DNA from: Dryocola boscaweniae
GTDB lineage: Bacteria > Pseudomonadota > Gammaproteobacteria > Enterobacterales > Enterobacteriaceae
Reading direction: 5' to 3'
Assembly: GCF_025215095.1 (NCBI RefSeq)
Contig: NZ_JALHAP010000078.1
Location: 213,425 to 277,424 of the forward strand
Length of the DNA: 64,000 nucleotides
The notes below the pieces were generated by a model, which did no database searches, was not told where the DNA came from, and saw only the letters and a list, made by a program, of their open reading frames with translations. The stretch's first letter is position 1; each line of letters opens with the position of its first letter. The translations under genes were made by a program, and so were the position numbers. Below, one piece after another: positions 18,790 through 26,959 of the stretch.

Positions 18790-19842
18790 ATGACTGATAT
18801 TGCGCAGTTGCTTGGCAAAGACGCCGACGGCTTATTACAGCATCGTTGTATGACTATTCCGGCGGACCAGCTATACCTGCCTGGTTCGGATTATGTGGAT
18901 CGGGTGATGATAGACAACAACCGCCCGCCTGCGGTGCTGCGAAATATGCAGACGCTTTACAACACAGGGCGTCTGGCGGGTACGGGGTACCTTTCTATTT
19001 TGCCGGTTGACCAGGGCGTCGAGCACTCAGCGGGTGCGTCTTTTGCGGCGAATCCTCTCTATTTCGATCCAAAAAACATTGTTGAGCTGGCCATTGAAGC
19101 GGGCTGTAACTGCGTGGCATCCACCTATGGCATGCTTGCATCGGTATCTCGCCGTTACGCTCACCGTATTCCCTTCCTCGTTAAGCTTAACCATAACGAA
19201 ACGCTGAGCTATCCAAATACTTTCGATCAAACGCTGTACGCAAGCGTTGAACAGGCGTTCAATATGGGCGCTGTGGCGGTGGGGGCAACGATTTACTTCG
19301 GCTCGCCTGAATCGCGGCGACAAATTGAAGAAATCTCCATTGCGTTTGAACGTGCCCATGAGCTTGGCATGGTCACCGTGCTGTGGGCGTATTTACGTAA
19401 CCCGGACTTCAAAAAAGATGGAGTGGATTACCACGTCAGCGCCGACCTTACCGGGCAGGCGAACCATCTTGCTGCCACTATTGGCGCGGATATCGTTAAG
19501 CAGAAAATGGCCGAAAATAACGGCGGCTACAAAGCGGTTAACTTTGGCTACACTGACGACCGTGTGTATACCAAACTGACCAGCGATAACCCAATCGATC
19601 TGGTGCGTTATCAACTGGCCAACTGCTATATGGGCCGCGCCGGATTGATCAACTCCGGGGGCGCGGCGGGCGGAGAAACCGACCTTACGGATGCCGTGCG
19701 TACCGCCGTCATCAACAAACGCGCGGGCGGTATGGGGCTGATTCTGGGCCGCAAGGCATTCAAAAAGTCCATGTCCGAAGGCGTGAAGCTGATTAACGCC
19801 GTGCAGGATGTTTACCTGGATACTAAGGTGAGCATCGCGTAA
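18790..19842 (+). CDS. fbaB: Class I fructose-bisphosphate aldolase FbaB
   Basis: Archaeal-type (DhnA) class I aldolase cleaving fructose-1,6-bisphosphate during growth on gluconeogenic substrates. It has 350 residues, the E. coli length, with near-identical sequence throughout. Notable stretches are [33 protein letters not shown] and the Schiff-base region [13 protein letters not shown]. The phosphate-binding end reads NSGGAAGG and [11 protein letters not shown]. The 204-base leader after thiD contains GC-rich inverted repeats (CTGGCACGCCAG near 18713; GCAGGCTGCCTGC near 18760), the latter ending shortly before the ribosome site GGGAG. Confidence 0.96.
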   Translation: MTDIAQLLGKDADGLLQHRCMTIPADQLYLPGSDYVDRVMIDNNRPPAVLRNMQTLYNTGRLAGTGYLSILPVDQGVEHSAGASFAANPLYFDPKNIVELAIEAGCNCVASTYGMLASVSRRYAHRIPFLVKLNHNETLSYPNTFDQTLYASVEQAFNMGAVAVGATIYFGSPESRRQIEEISIAFERAHELGMVTVLWAYLRNPDFKKDGVDYHVSADLTGQANHLAATIGADIVKQKMAENNGGYKAVNFGYTDDRVYTKLTSDNPIDLVRYQLANCYMGRAGLINSGGAAGGETDLTDAVRTAVINKRAGGMGLILGRKAFKKSMSEGVKLINAVQDVYLDTKVSIA

Positions 19843-19885
19843 TAGTACGTACACCCTATGGCTTTTTCTCGGCTGATGTTTGCCG

Positions 19886-20785
19886 CTAACCCAGTAACGG
19901 GCAGTTTGGCGGTAAACGGCAGCTCAGAGCATTTGGGTGAACGTCGATGCGAAACTCTCGCCCCTTCAGCGGCTCGCCGTCGAGATTAAATGTGATTTCG
20001 TGCGGCGCGCTGATTTCAAACCACGAGGATTGCCCGTCGATAATATTCGGGCTTTCCTCCGGGCGGGTAATCGTCGTTAATAACGCCGGCAGCAGCTCTT
20101 CGCCGGTAAAAATACGCAGATCCAGCAGGCCATCATTAATAAGCGCCTGCGGGCAAAGCTGTTGGCCGCCGCCGGCCTGGCGTCCGTTGCCGATCCCTAT
20201 CGCCAGCGCATCGCCTTCCCAGGAAAAATTCTCTCCGCGGATTTCGCAGCGGTCGGGTTTTAGCGTGTCCATACGCAGCAAGCCGTGAATAAAATAAGAA
20301 ACGCCGCCAAGCGCGGCTTTCAGTCTTTCCGGCGTTTCGGTGGTGATACGCGTGCCAAATCCGCCCGTCGCCATATTGATAAAGAAGGCCGTTTTATTAA
20401 CCTCAACCAGGTCGATATCAAAAGCGCGACCTACCATTGCCAGTTGCAGGGCTTTATCCAGCTCAACGGGAATGCCGATGCTGGTGGCAAAATCATTTGC
20501 TGTTCCCAGCGGTAAAATACCCAGCACCGGGCGGCGAGCCGGATCGCGTTGTGCAAGCGCAGTCGCCACTTCATTGATGGTGCCGTCTCCTCCGCCCGCA
20601 ACTACCGTTTCCACGCCAAGCTCAATGGCTTCATCCACATAACGTGCGGCATCGCCCTGTTCCCAGGTGACGCGAATATGCAGCGTGTAGCCTTCTTCGC
20701 GCATTACGCCGATCGCGCTACGCAATTCTGGAAGATTGGCGCCCTTGCCGTTGAGGATCACAAGCGTTATCGGAAACTTCTCCAT
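19886..20785 (-). CDS. yegS: Lipid kinase YegS
   Basis: Diacylglycerol-kinase-like enzyme that phosphorylates phosphatidylglycerol in vitro in E. coli. It has 299 residues, the E. coli length. The nucleotide-binding loop [14 protein letters not shown] (about residue 65) and the GTANDFA motif are intact, as are [13 protein letters not shown] and NLDGEPL in the C-terminal beta-sandwich. The start ([13 protein letters not shown]) has AGG upstream. It is convergent with fbaB and lies downstream of cyaR on the same strand. Confidence 0.95.
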   Translation of the reverse strand: MEKFPITLVILNGKGANLPELRSAIGVMREEGYTLHIRVTWEQGDAARYVDEAIELGVETVVAGGGDGTINEVATALAQRDPARRPVLGILPLGTANDFATSIGIPVELDKALQLAMVGRAFDIDLVEVNKTAFFINMATGGFGTRITTETPERLKAALGGVSYFIHGLLRMDTLKPDRCEIRGENFSWEGDALAIGIGNGRQAGGGQQLCPQALINDGLLDLRIFTGEELLPALLTTITRPEESPNIIDGQSSWFEISAPHEITFNLDGEPLKGREFRIDVHPNALSCRLPPNCPLLG

Positions 20786-20867
20786 GGTTTACCTCAGGAA
20801 GATCAAAGATGAAGAAAGTGTATCGCATGAAAGGCGCGGGAGGGTAAGAACGCACCGAATTAGCGAC

Positions 20868-20954
20868 AAAAAAGAAGGCCTGCGCGAGGGAGATCGAGCA
20901 GGCCAAGGAGGTGGTTCCTGGTACAACTAGCATTTATGGGTTATGTTTTTCAGC
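20868..20954 (-). ncRNA. cyaR: CyaR small RNA
   Basis: The minus strand matches E. coli CyaR over its length: 5' GCTGAAAAACATAACCCATA, then the conserved GTACCAGGAACCACCTCCTT that holds the ompX-type target-pairing core, and a rho-independent terminator GGCCTGC...GCAGGCC followed by TTCTTTTTT. The deduced length is 87 nt. Location next to trhP (yegQ) is the same as in E. coli. CyaR is an Hfq-dependent repressor of ompX, luxS, nadE and others; this role is known from E. coli/Salmonella and not visible here. Confidence 0.96.
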
Positions 20955-20960
20955 CCGGCG

Positions 20961-21003
20961 ATAATAACCAACTCAAGCCGAACGGTGTGTGATCGATTTC
21001 TAA
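20961..21003 (-). promoter_or_regulatory. cyaR promoter with class II CRP site
   Basis: With +1 at 20954, a TATTAT -10 box occupies 20961-20966 and a CRP-like site TGTGA-N6-TCTAA (plus strand 20988-21003) is centred exactly at -41.5, the class II position. This fits the known cAMP-CRP activation of CyaR. Confidence 0.75.
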
Positions 21004-21038
21004 GAATTATCCCACTATGAAAAAATAATCCAAATGAA

Positions 21039-22400
21039 CTAGTTACCGTGCGGATTGCGGGTGGTCTGACCTGCCAGATTACGCATTAACAGCGCATAAT
21101 CCAGCGATACATCCTGCGGCACAGGCAACCATACGGTGTGGCCGTCCCCTGGCGCCACGTCAATCGGCTGGGCTTTTGCGTTTTCTAATACTTCCAGCGT
21201 GAAAGTCACGTTGCCCTGCGGGGTCATTAACTCAAGGCTGTCGCCGAGCAGGAATTTGTTTTTCACCGCAACCGCCGCCAGATCGCCCCGGCGTTCGCCG
21301 GTGAATTCGCCGACAAACTGCTGGCGCTCGGAAATGGAATGGCCGTATTCGTAATTCTGATGACTTTCATGCGTGTGGCGACGCAGGAAGCCTTCGGTAT
21401 AGCCGCGGTGCGCCAGCCCTTCTAAAGTTTGCAGAAGCGTTGGGTCGAAAGGTTTACCTGCCGCTGCGTCATCAATTGCGCGGCGATAAACCTGGGCGGT
21501 ACGCGCGCAGTAGTAATAGGATTTGGTGCGGCCTTCGATTTTTAAGGAGTGCACGCCCATTTTCGTCAGGCGTTCCACGTGTTCGATAGCACGCAGATCC
21601 TTAGAGTTCATGATATAGGTGCCGTGCTCGTCTTCAAACGCGGTCATATACTCGCCTGGGCGTTTTGCTTCTTCCATCATGAAGACTTTATCGGTTGGCG
21701 CGCCTATGCCCAGCGTGGGTTCGATATTTTGCACCGGGATAGGCTCGTGAACATGGACGATATTGCCCACCTCATCTTCTTTGCCTTCTTCCACTTTGTA
21801 TTCCCAACGGCAGGCGTTGGTGCAGGTTCCCTGATTAGGATCGCGCTTGTTGATATACCCTGAAAGCAGGCAGCGGCCGGAATAAGCCATGCACAGCGCA
21901 CCGTGAACGAAGATTTCAAGCTCCATTTCTGGCACCTGTTCACGAATTTCTGCTATTTCATCTAAGGACAGTTCGCGCGAGAGAATGACGCGGGTAAGGC
22001 CCATCTGTTTCCAGAATTTCACCGTTGCCCAGTTAACGGCGTTTGCCTGCACGGACAGATGGATATCCATCTGCGGGAAAGCTTCGCGTACCAGCATAAT
22101 CAAACCCGGATCGGACATGATCAGCGCGTCCGGACCCATCTCGACCACGGGTTTCAAATCGCGGATAAAAGTTTTCAGCTTGGCGTTGTGCGGGGCGATG
22201 TTAACCACGACGTAGAATTTTTTACCCAGCTCGTGGGCTTCGTTGATGCCGAGCTGCAGATTTTCGTGGTTGAACTCGTTGTTACGCACGCGCAGGCTGT
22301 ACCGCGGCTGGCCTGCGTAAACGGCATCTGCGCCATAGGCAAAAGCGTAACGCATATTTTTCAGCGTTCCCGCTGGCGATAAAAGCTCTGGTTTAAACAT
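21039..22400 (-). CDS. trhP: tRNA hydroxylase-type protein TrhP (YegQ, U32 family)
   Basis: Member of the peptidase U32 family; in E. coli TrhP makes 5-hydroxyuridine at position 34 of tRNAs using a prephenate-dependent route. It has 453 residues (E. coli 453). Typical U32 sequence is seen as LSPAGTLKNMRYAFAYGADA at the N-terminus, the signature EIFVHGALCMAYSGRCLLS near residue 162, and a cysteine set (CTNAC, YYYCARTAQ) for a likely metal or iron-sulfur site. cyaR lies downstream as in E. coli, but upstream the E. coli neighbour yegP is missing and the bacteriocin-like operon stands in its place. Confidence 0.95.
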   Translation of the reverse strand: MFKPELLSPAGTLKNMRYAFAYGADAVYAGQPRYSLRVRNNEFNHENLQLGINEAHELGKKFYVVVNIAPHNAKLKTFIRDLKPVVEMGPDALIMSDPGLIMLVREAFPQMDIHLSVQANAVNWATVKFWKQMGLTRVILSRELSLDEIAEIREQVPEMELEIFVHGALCMAYSGRCLLSGYINKRDPNQGTCTNACRWEYKVEEGKEDEVGNIVHVHEPIPVQNIEPTLGIGAPTDKVFMMEEAKRPGEYMTAFEDEHGTYIMNSKDLRAIEHVERLTKMGVHSLKIEGRTKSYYYCARTAQVYRRAIDDAAAGKPFDPTLLQTLEGLAHRGYTEGFLRRHTHESHQNYEYGHSISERQQFVGEFTGERRGDLAAVAVKNKFLLGDSLELMTPQGNVTFTLEVLENAKAQPIDVAPGDGHTVWLPVPQDVSLDYALLMRNLAGQTTRNPHGN

Positions 22401-22428
22401 GATGTTCCCGGTCTGATGTCAGGTCAGA

Positions 22429-22451
22429 ACCGCTTCACCTGATGAAGCGGT
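22429..22451 (-). other. Perfect hairpin in the trhP leader
   Basis: A 9-bp perfect stem ACCGCTTCA/TGAAGCGGT with a 5-base loop, 29 to 51 bases upstream of the trhP ATG. It lacks a U-tract. It could be a weak terminator for the upstream operon or a trhP leader structure. Confidence 0.5.
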
Positions 22452-22469
22452 GATAGCAAAGTTTTGGGA

Positions 22470-22547
22470 TTACCCCAATTTTAGGGCGGGAATTGTAGCG
22501 CTTATTGTTGCCAGAAACCACCTCATGTACAGGGCGATTATACTCAT
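22470..22547 (-). CDS. Possible 25-residue hydrophobic peptide coupled to the exporter gene
   Basis: The ATG overlaps the exporter stop codon (CTATGA), the same arrangement seen at other junctions of this operon. The frame encodes MSIIALYMRWFLATISATIP plus five residues, long enough for one membrane helix. There is no separate evidence of expression, and short overlapping frames arise by chance, so this is only a candidate. If real it could be a membrane immunity or accessory peptide. Confidence 0.22.
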   Translation of the reverse strand: MSIIALYMRWFLATISATIPALKLG

Positions 22548-24640
22548 AGCCTAATCACCCGATGGGCTGAGGCGATGGTGGAAGGACGATAGGCAACAAG
22601 AACTCGCGTCATACCGAGATTTGCAATGGCCTGATTGATTAGATGTTCATTTTCTTCATCCAGATGGCTGGTGGCCTCATCCATAAACAGAATACCGGGG
22701 CGGCTGTAGAGCGCACGAGCAATAAACAAACGCTGTTTTTGTCCGCCGGACAGGCCCTCACCTAACTCACCGACCAGCGTGTCATAACCCATTGGCAATG
22801 CTGAAATATCGTCATGGATATTGCTGAGCTTTGCGCATTCGATGAGCCAGTGTTCGTCAATCTCCTGACGGAAGCCTGAGATATTGCTGCGCAGCGAGCC
22901 GGACAACAATTTGTCATCCTGAAGAATGCTCGCAATGGCGCAGCGATAATTGTTTATACCTGCCTGATGAGCATCCCGACCGTCGACGATAATCCTGCCG
23001 CTCTCAGGTGCCGTCAGGCCACAAAGCAGCCTCATTAGCGTGCTTTTTCCGCATCCGGAAGGGCCGACAATCGCTACGCTTTCACCGGCGTTAATAGATA
23101 AATCCAGCTCGTTTATCACCAACGGGGCGTATTTGTCATAGCGAAAAGTTAACTTCCTCGTTGTAAGACTCAGCGCCTTTCCCGCCGGGAAAAGCTTGCG
23201 GGCGGGTGTTGCAGGCTCTGTGGACGACAAGGCGATGTCCGCTACCCGTTCATTGTGTAAAGAAAGCATGCGCAGATTCAGCAAAGTATCGGTGAAGGCA
23301 AGAGCGCGATCGGAAAACAGGGCGCGGAAAGTTCCAAAGGCTATCCAGGCTCCCAGCGTCATCTGATTGTCTAAAACGCGCGTGACGCCAAGCCAGAGGA
23401 TTATAATGTACTCGCAGGTGCCAATCAGTGTCCCCAGCAGGGTAAAAGTCATGTCAAACTTTGCCAGCATGATGGAGGAGTTGGTCGTGTTGACGTTCAA
23501 ATTCATCATATTGCGGCATCGTTTCTCTTCCAGCCCCTGAGAACGAACAGTGGCAATACTAAATAGCGTCTCGGTCAGATACGAATTTGCGCTGGCATCT
23601 TTGACTAACAGCTCTTCCGACATTTGCCGGTAAACCGGCCACGTCATTAAGCGGATAAGAATATAAATCAGCGTAAAGGCTACGGCGATGAAGCTTAAGG
23701 TGCCGCCATAAAAAAATAAAAGCGCCAGCGAGCCGCTGACGATAAGAAAACTCACTATCCCGCCGGTAATTTCGGTAATAAAGGTGTCGCGAATGGTATC
23801 GATGGAAAAATAACGTGACTGGATGTCGCCAAGCTTGCGTTTTTCAAACCAGGCTAACGGCAGGCCCACCAGATGGCGAAAAAGTCCGTCTTTCCACTGC
23901 AAATCCGTTGTGGCATTGATAGTGATAATCGCCCAGTGGCGCCATAAGCTGATGCCGGTTTGCAGCAGGGTCATCAGCATCAGTCCAAGACAGATAACCG
24001 TCAGCAGGCTGCGATCGTTTTCAGGTATCACATGGTCCATGATGAGCTGGGTGCCAATGGGAAGCAGCAGACTAATAAACTCAATCATCAGAGACAGGAG
24101 AAAAAGCTTGCTCAGTACGCTTTTTAACCTGCTGATATTACGTAACAGATCGAGCGTTTTCATCTTTGGCTTCTCAACCCTGCGGGTAAATTCCACGCCG
24201 GGCCACAGCTCAAAGGCAACGCCGGTAAAAGATTTTGAAAACGCCTCGGGCTTCATAACCTTTAGCCCGGCGGCGGGATCGTGCAGGGTAATTTTATTGC
24301 CTTTAACCCGGGTGAGTACCACAAAATGGTTGAATTCCCAGTGCAGGATGCACGGCAGCGAAAGCTTATGCAGCTCGTCGGGTTCAACAAAAAGCGCTCT
24401 GGAAGCCATTCCCAGCTCCCCGGAAATTTGCGCAAGCGTATCAAGCGTGCAGCCATGTAGAGAAATACCGTGTTCCTGGCGCAGGGACAGGATATTTGTC
24501 TGTTTGCCATGCCATGAGGCTACCATCGCCAGACAGGCCAGCCCGCATTCGCTCGACTCGCTTTGCAATATCACCGGCACTTTTCGGCGCAGCCTTAGAT
24601 TCAGCCCCTGAATGCCTGAAAAAGGAGGTTTATTTTCCAT
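22544..24640 (-). CDS. Peptidase-containing ABC exporter (C39, double-glycine type)
   Basis: A 698-residue bacteriocin exporter of the CvaB/LagD type that should cut the leader from a double-glycine precursor and export the core. The N-terminal C39 domain has the oxyanion glutamine and catalytic cysteine (Gln26 and Cys32 in QSESSECGLAC), His105 (EFNHFVVL) and Asp121 (LHDPAAG). About six membrane segments span residues 175-450. The nucleotide-binding domain has Walker A GPSGCGKST, signature LSGGQKQR and Walker B ILFMDEATSHLD. The usual switch histidine is tyrosine (LVAYRPST), from a TAT codon. The gene overlaps the upstream adaptor gene by 11 bases. The first ~20 residues include a basic stretch before C39. 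Confidence 0.92.
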   Translation of the reverse strand: MENKPPFSGIQGLNLRLRRKVPVILQSESSECGLACLAMVASWHGKQTNILSLRQEHGISLHGCTLDTLAQISGELGMASRALFVEPDELHKLSLPCILHWEFNHFVVLTRVKGNKITLHDPAAGLKVMKPEAFSKSFTGVAFELWPGVEFTRRVEKPKMKTLDLLRNISRLKSVLSKLFLLSLMIEFISLLLPIGTQLIMDHVIPENDRSLLTVICLGLMLMTLLQTGISLWRHWAIITINATTDLQWKDGLFRHLVGLPLAWFEKRKLGDIQSRYFSIDTIRDTFITEITGGIVSFLIVSGSLALLFFYGGTLSFIAVAFTLIYILIRLMTWPVYRQMSEELLVKDASANSYLTETLFSIATVRSQGLEEKRCRNMMNLNVNTTNSSIMLAKFDMTFTLLGTLIGTCEYIIILWLGVTRVLDNQMTLGAWIAFGTFRALFSDRALAFTDTLLNLRMLSLHNERVADIALSSTEPATPARKLFPAGKALSLTTRKLTFRYDKYAPLVINELDLSINAGESVAIVGPSGCGKSTLMRLLCGLTAPESGRIIVDGRDAHQAGINNYRCAIASILQDDKLLSGSLRSNISGFRQEIDEHWLIECAKLSNIHDDISALPMGYDTLVGELGEGLSGGQKQRLFIARALYSRPGILFMDEATSHLDEENEHLINQAIANLGMTRVLVAYRPSTIASAHRVIRL

Positions 24641-25913
24641 CTACTGGCCCTGAAGTATCGTTTTTGATGCGCGAAAGCGGAGAAAGCACCCATTCGATAA
24701 GGCTTCTCTTTTCCAGAAATAAAACGCCGCTCGCGCGCATCCCGTTTTGCGGCAGAAAAGTCTTATCGCGATAATGAAAAAGCGTGTTTTGCGGTTTTAC
24801 GATGAGCTTGAACCAGGTCTCAGAGGGATCGGCCATTTTTTCTTTGGCGGAAGGCCAGGTCGCCATTTCCTGTACCGGCACAGGAAGTTCGGAGATTGAC
24901 TGGATGGTGCTAAAAAACTGGCCAAACTTTTCAGCAGGAAAGGCCGCGTAGCGAACGTTCACGGTATCCCCCGGCGCAATATAAGGAACGGCATAGGCGG
25001 GAACCCAGAGCACTAACGTGTAGTGGCTGACATTTCCCGGGATGATTTGCGCCAGGCAGTCGCCGTTCCTGATAGTTTGGCCAACAATAACGCCCGTTGT
25101 TTCAATTTTGCCCTCCACGGGCGAGGTAACAACCACTGTGCCATCAGCTTCGGCACTCGCCCGCTGGCTTAATAATTCGCCTCTTTGAATTTCAAGCTCA
25201 AAAAGCTGGTTATCAAAGTCTGTTGCCTGCGTTTGCAACGTGCTGGTCAGCAGCATGTTTTGCAGCGTATTTTGCTCATGCTGAGTGCTGATGTTTAACA
25301 GGTTAATTTGCTGCTGATGATGAAGTGAGACCTGGTTCGTCAGCTGATCTTTGGTTATCAACCCTCTTCGCAGGTGGCTTTGGTAGCTTTCCATATTCTG
25401 CCGGGTGTTTTTGAGTCCGGCGCGGGCGCTGGCTAATATTTTTTGCGAATGCTCCAGCGCGGATTCATAGCTCGCTTTTTGTTTCCTCAACGTTGCGAGA
25501 GCGATCGCCTTATTTTGTTTCACGCGTAAAATGATGCTGTCTAGTGCTGCAATCCGTTTTTGAATATTTTCTTTTTGGATAGTACTAAACGCACCCGTGG
25601 CGATAGTGCGATCGATATTGATTTCATAAAGCGGTGTGCCCTTTTTGACGACCTCTCCGGGTAGAACAAAACTGCGTTCAATAATGCCCTGCCAGCTGGA
25701 ATATAACGTGACGGCGCGTGGCGCTGAAACCAGTTCACCGCTAACCACCACCCGGCGATGCCAGGAGCCAAAAATAAGAAACGCCACCAGCAGGGCGAAA
25801 AAGGTAAAAGTAATAATGGCAAGCAGCCAAGCGGGAAACCCGCTGCGCATAACGGCTTTACCGTGCCATGACGTTATGCGATGTTCTAACGCTTCTTTTC
25901 TGAATGTCATCAT
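24630..25913 (-). CDS. HlyD-family membrane fusion protein
   Basis: A 427-residue periplasmic adaptor of the CvaA/HlyD type that should link the ABC exporter to TolC. A single N-terminal membrane anchor (LLAIITFTFFALLVAFLIFG, about residues 30-49) is followed by a beta-barrel and lipoyl half (SGELVSAPRAVTLYSSWQGI). A long alpha-helical hairpin rich in Gln, Lys and Leu spans about residues 110-255, then the second lipoyl half SPVEGKIETTGVIVG and C-terminal beta domain. Two ATGs (25913, 25910) overlap the upstream glycosyltransferase stop, showing translational coupling. No tolC-like gene is in the locus, so the chromosomal TolC would be used. Confidence 0.9.
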   Translation of the reverse strand: MMTFRKEALEHRITSWHGKAVMRSGFPAWLLAIITFTFFALLVAFLIFGSWHRRVVVSGELVSAPRAVTLYSSWQGIIERSFVLPGEVVKKGTPLYEINIDRTIATGAFSTIQKENIQKRIAALDSIILRVKQNKAIALATLRKQKASYESALEHSQKILASARAGLKNTRQNMESYQSHLRRGLITKDQLTNQVSLHHQQQINLLNISTQHEQNTLQNMLLTSTLQTQATDFDNQLFELEIQRGELLSQRASAEADGTVVVTSPVEGKIETTGVIVGQTIRNGDCLAQIIPGNVSHYTLVLWVPAYAVPYIAPGDTVNVRYAAFPAEKFGQFFSTIQSISELPVPVQEMATWPSAKEKMADPSETWFKLIVKPQNTLFHYRDKTFLPQNGMRASGVLFLEKRSLIEWVLSPLSRIKNDTSGPVDGK

Positions 25914-26959
25914 GGGGCGGGGTCACTCTTGGTTTCATTTTTTTCCATATATAATGCCAATTCATCCAATACATTCTGAAAACTGTCGATGTTTAATTTC
26001 TCTGTCAGATATTCATCTGTATGTAAGGATTCGATTCCCCGTAAAAGATTGGCGCTTTCCTGAACTGCTGTCAGGAACAGATTTTGAGCTCTCAGGTAAT
26101 TAGTTAACAGATAAAGCAGGCAGGTGTCTTTATCTTTATAGTATTCATAAAGCGCTTTAGCCTGCTGCCAGGCCTGCTGGAAGTTACGTTTCTCTAGCAA
26201 AGAAATAATTAACTTTGATTTAATATTATATGCATAAACTTCCCAGTCATCATCATAAGGCAAAGGAAGTGCCCCAAAATGCTGTAGAATTTTCTCATGT
26301 TCAGGATCTTCGGGCTTTAAGTAACGTAAAGAAAAATATTTCCACCTTAAACCATCAGGTTCTAATATGATTTGCTCGTCGAGTAACTTTTTGTTCCTCG
26401 TATGTTTACTTTTTTCTTCATAAGCGTTGTTAACGTATCCATAATGAAGGATTTTAATAATTGGTAGGAAAATAATTTTGCTGGCTTCTTCATCGAGATA
26501 TTCATGCACCTTGCCATGATAGCGCAGTGAGGGACGTTTTCTGAATATTCTCGCATTATTGATAAGTTGGCTACCGTTGAGATTATCAATTAGTGGTGCG
26601 TAGAGTGCGTCTCTGTCTTCCTGGATAATTTTTTGTATTGTATCGCGAAAAATGGTTCTTGTTTCCTCTGCGATGTATTCATCCGCATCTATCACCAGAC
26701 ACCATGTGCAACTGGCCAAAGAAATGGCATAGTTGCGCATTTCTGAAAAATCGTTATTCCAGGGACGAGAATAAAGTTTAGCCCTGCTCGGATGCTGTGA
26801 TATTAATTTAATTGTATTATCAGTAGAGCCGGTATCAACGATGATTATTTCATCAACCAGATCCTTTAGGGAATCGAGAGTAGATGTAATAGTTTTTTCC
26901 TCATTGAAACAAATGATTACTGCACTGATTCTGTTGTTCTCGAAAGTCATTTCATCCAT
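25910..26959 (-). CDS. GT2 glycosyltransferase with helical C-terminal region (SunS-like)
   Basis: A 349-residue GT-A fold glycosyltransferase. The N-terminal family 2 domain has SAVIICFNEEKTI, the nucleotide-sugar segment IIIVDTGSTDNT (residues 38-49), WNNDFSEMRNYAI and the metal-binding DADEY (91-95). The C-terminal ~150 residues are helical and TPR-like. This arrangement is shared with WaaE-type enzymes and with the peptide S-glycosyltransferases of glycocin loci such as SunS. Placement beside a leader-peptide exporter favours the peptide role; that is inference. The start may be the ATG at 26959 or at 26950. It overlaps the preceding gene by 13 bases and is AT-rich. Confidence 0.8.
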   Translation of the reverse strand: MDEMTFENNRISAVIICFNEEKTITSTLDSLKDLVDEIIIVDTGSTDNTIKLISQHPSRAKLYSRPWNNDFSEMRNYAISLASCTWCLVIDADEYIAEETRTIFRDTIQKIIQEDRDALYAPLIDNLNGSQLINNARIFRKRPSLRYHGKVHEYLDEEASKIIFLPIIKILHYGYVNNAYEEKSKHTRNKKLLDEQIILEPDGLRWKYFSLRYLKPEDPEHEKILQHFGALPLPYDDDWEVYAYNIKSKLIISLLEKRNFQQAWQQAKALYEYYKDKDTCLLYLLTNYLRAQNLFLTAVQESANLLRGIESLHTDEYLTEKLNIDSFQNVLDELALYMEKNETKSDPAP

